The position numbers and the translations under genes were made by a program. A stretch of 5,320 nucleotides of DNA from Thermopetrobacter sp. (GTDB lineage: Bacteria; Pseudomonadota; Alphaproteobacteria; Rhizobiales; Aestuariivirgaceae), in NCBI GenBank assembly GCA_011374735.1, contig DRPD01000251.1:1-5320 (forward strand). The letters are read 5' to 3'. Under the pieces are notes generated by a model. That model was not told the origin of the DNA. It saw nothing but the letters and a program-made list of their open reading frames with translations, and made no database searches. The number at the start of each line of letters is the position of its first letter. The stretch's first letter is position 1. Positions 4,319 to 5,320 of the stretch are shown here, piece by piece.

Positions 4319-5320
4319 ATGACGCTGTCGGCACACACCGGACATGATGCGCCGCGCACCATCAGGGTGTGGGACCCGTCCATCCGCCTGTTTCACTGGG
4401 CGCTGGCGGGGCTGGTCGTCATTTGCCTGATGACCGGCTTCTTCGGCGGCCCTTCGCTGTTCGTGGTGCACATCACCGCCGGCGGCGGGGTGGCGGCCTT
4501 GCTGGCCTATCGGCTGGTCTGGGGGTTCATCGGGCCGCGCCATGCCCGCTTTCGTGATTTCGCCCATGGGCCGAAAGCCCTTGTCGCGCACCTGCGCGGG
4601 CTGCTGGCCGGGCGGCCGGCGCGCCATGCGGGGCACAATCCGGCCGGGGCGTGGATGATCTTCGCGCTGCTGGGCGTGCTGACGCTGATCGTCGCAAGCG
4701 GCCTCGTCGCGCTGGGCGGGACGGAGAAGATGGGGCCGCTGGCCGGGGCCGCGCCCTATGCGGCCGGCAAGGCGGCGCGGGGGCTGCACGAGGCGCTGGC
4801 GCTGCTGGTGCTGCTGATGGTGGCGGGGCACATCGGCGGCGTGGTGGTGGAATCATGGCTGCTGGGCGAGAACCTGCCGGCCAGCATGGTGCATGGGCGG
4901 CGGGTGACGATGGGCGCGGAGGGCCTGCGCGAGACGCCGCCGTGGCGGCTGGCGGCGCGCCTGCCGCTGGCCATCATCGCCGCGGCCGGGGTGTTCGCGC
5001 TGGTGTCGGGCCTGCCGCTGATCGGCGTGGTGAAGAGCGTGGCGTCCACGGAGAATCCGCAGCGCTGGCCGGCGGCCTATGCCAGCGAGTGCGGCGATTG
5101 CCACACGCCCTATCATCCGGCGCTGCTGCCGCCGGCCGGCTGGCGGGCCATCCTGGACGGACTGGAGGATCATTTCGGCGAGGATGCTTCGCTGGAGCCC
5201 GACACGCTGGCGGCCATTCGCGGCTGGCTCTTGAAGGAGGCGGCGAAGCGGTGGGACATCAAGCCGGCGCACGAGATGCGCCCGGCGAACGGCCGGCCGC
5301 TGCCGCGCATGACCGAAACC
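4319..5320 (+). CDS. Cytochrome b561 fused to DHC-type diheme cytochrome c (3' truncated by window)
   Basis: There are 334 codons in the window with no stop. Residues about 16-180 form a four-helix b561-type membrane domain with candidate heme-ligand His H26 (RLFHWAL), H51 (VVHITAGG), and H157 and H171 (LHE...GHIGG), the last two 14 residues apart as usual for this fold. A fifth helix (about 213-238) then leads to a domain predicted periplasmic. Its CGDCH heme-c motif (C258, C261, H262) is followed by YHPALLPPAGWRAILDGLEDHFGEDASL, characteristic of the DHC diheme cytochrome c family known from SHP-type oxygen/NO-related clusters. The second CxxCH should lie beyond the window end, since the last residues PRMTET match the region just before it. 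It probably moves electrons between the quinone pool and a periplasmic acceptor. The start ATG has GAGGGG 5 nt upstream; an in-frame GTG two codons earlier overlaps that site and is less likely. Regulation by operator B and the leader hairpin is likely. Confidence 0.9.
   Translation, partial: MTLSAHTGHDAPRTIRVWDPSIRLFHWALAGLVVICLMTGFFGGPSLFVVHITAGGGVAALLAYRLVWGFIGPRHARFRDFAHGPKALVAHLRGLLAGRPARHAGHNPAGAWMIFALLGVLTLIVASGLVALGGTEKMGPLAGAAPYAAGKAARGLHEALALLVLLMVAGHIGGVVVESWLLGENLPASMVHGRRVTMGAEGLRETPPWRLAARLPLAIIAAAGVFALVSGLPLIGVVKSVASTENPQRWPAAYASECGDCHTPYHPALLPPAGWRAILDGLEDHFGEDASLEPDTLAAIRGWLLKEAAKRWDIKPAHEMRPANGRPLPRMTET

Noticed and set aside
2777..4831. Long open frame of 684 codons on the minus strand
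   Set aside because: It is antisense to the kinase and the start of the cytochrome gene, is rich in Gln/Arg/Pro/His as expected of a high-GC shadow frame, has no recognisable domain, and the sense frames have clear catalytic motifs.

Overview
This is a GC-rich window with strong G/C preference at third codon positions, from a Gram-negative bacterium, most likely a proteobacterium and possibly an alphaproteobacterium. The evidence is signal peptides, an OmpR/PhoQ-type two-component pair, a b561/diheme-c electron-transfer protein, and REP-like palindromes of the CGTCAT-CCGGC-loop-GCCGG type common in these groups. The genus cannot be fixed from the sequence alone.

Layout. (1) Positions 2-499 hold the C-terminal end of a type III restriction-type helicase/nuclease subunit, carrying its PD-(D/E)xK nuclease motif. 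(2) Positions 500-798 are non-coding and contain a weak terminator candidate, an inverted pair of REP palindromes (a REPIN-like unit, 607-744) and a third REP copy. (3) tRNA-Leu(CAA) lies at 799-885 with an encoded CCA. (4) A minus-strand gene (1042-1380) encodes a small exported Asp/Ser/His-rich protein. (5) A divergent intergenic region (1381-1569) carries a cluster of CTGACA half-sites. (6) A plus-strand cluster follows: an exported DDDGG-repeat protein with a PepSY-like C-terminus (1570-2121), an OmpR-family response regulator (2139-2819), and a PhoQ-like sensor kinase (2810-4216, overlapping the regulator by 10 nt). After a 102-bp gap comes a membrane cytochrome b561 fused to a diheme cytochrome c (DHC-type) domain (4319 to the window end, incomplete).

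How it may work together. The most notable feature is a composite 38-bp operator present twice. One copy is between the two divergent acidic-protein genes (1467-1504) and the other is between the kinase and the cytochrome (4224-4261, with an extra half-site at 4213-4218). The copies are in opposite orientation but share the same architecture: CTGACA, +11 bp CTGACA, +11 bp TGTCAG, +10 bp (C/A)TGACA. I count 30 of 38 identical positions. An 11-bp half-site period is typical of OmpR/PhoB-family regulators, so the simplest inference is that the encoded regulator controls the Asp/Ser-rich protein, its own operon and the cytochrome. The two acidic exported proteins and the PhoQ-like kinase suggest an envelope cation- or redox-responsive circuit; this is inference.

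A second unusual feature is a long hairpin (4267-4313) in the cytochrome leader whose 3' arm contains the whole Shine-Dalgarno sequence. It could silence translation from read-through mRNA.
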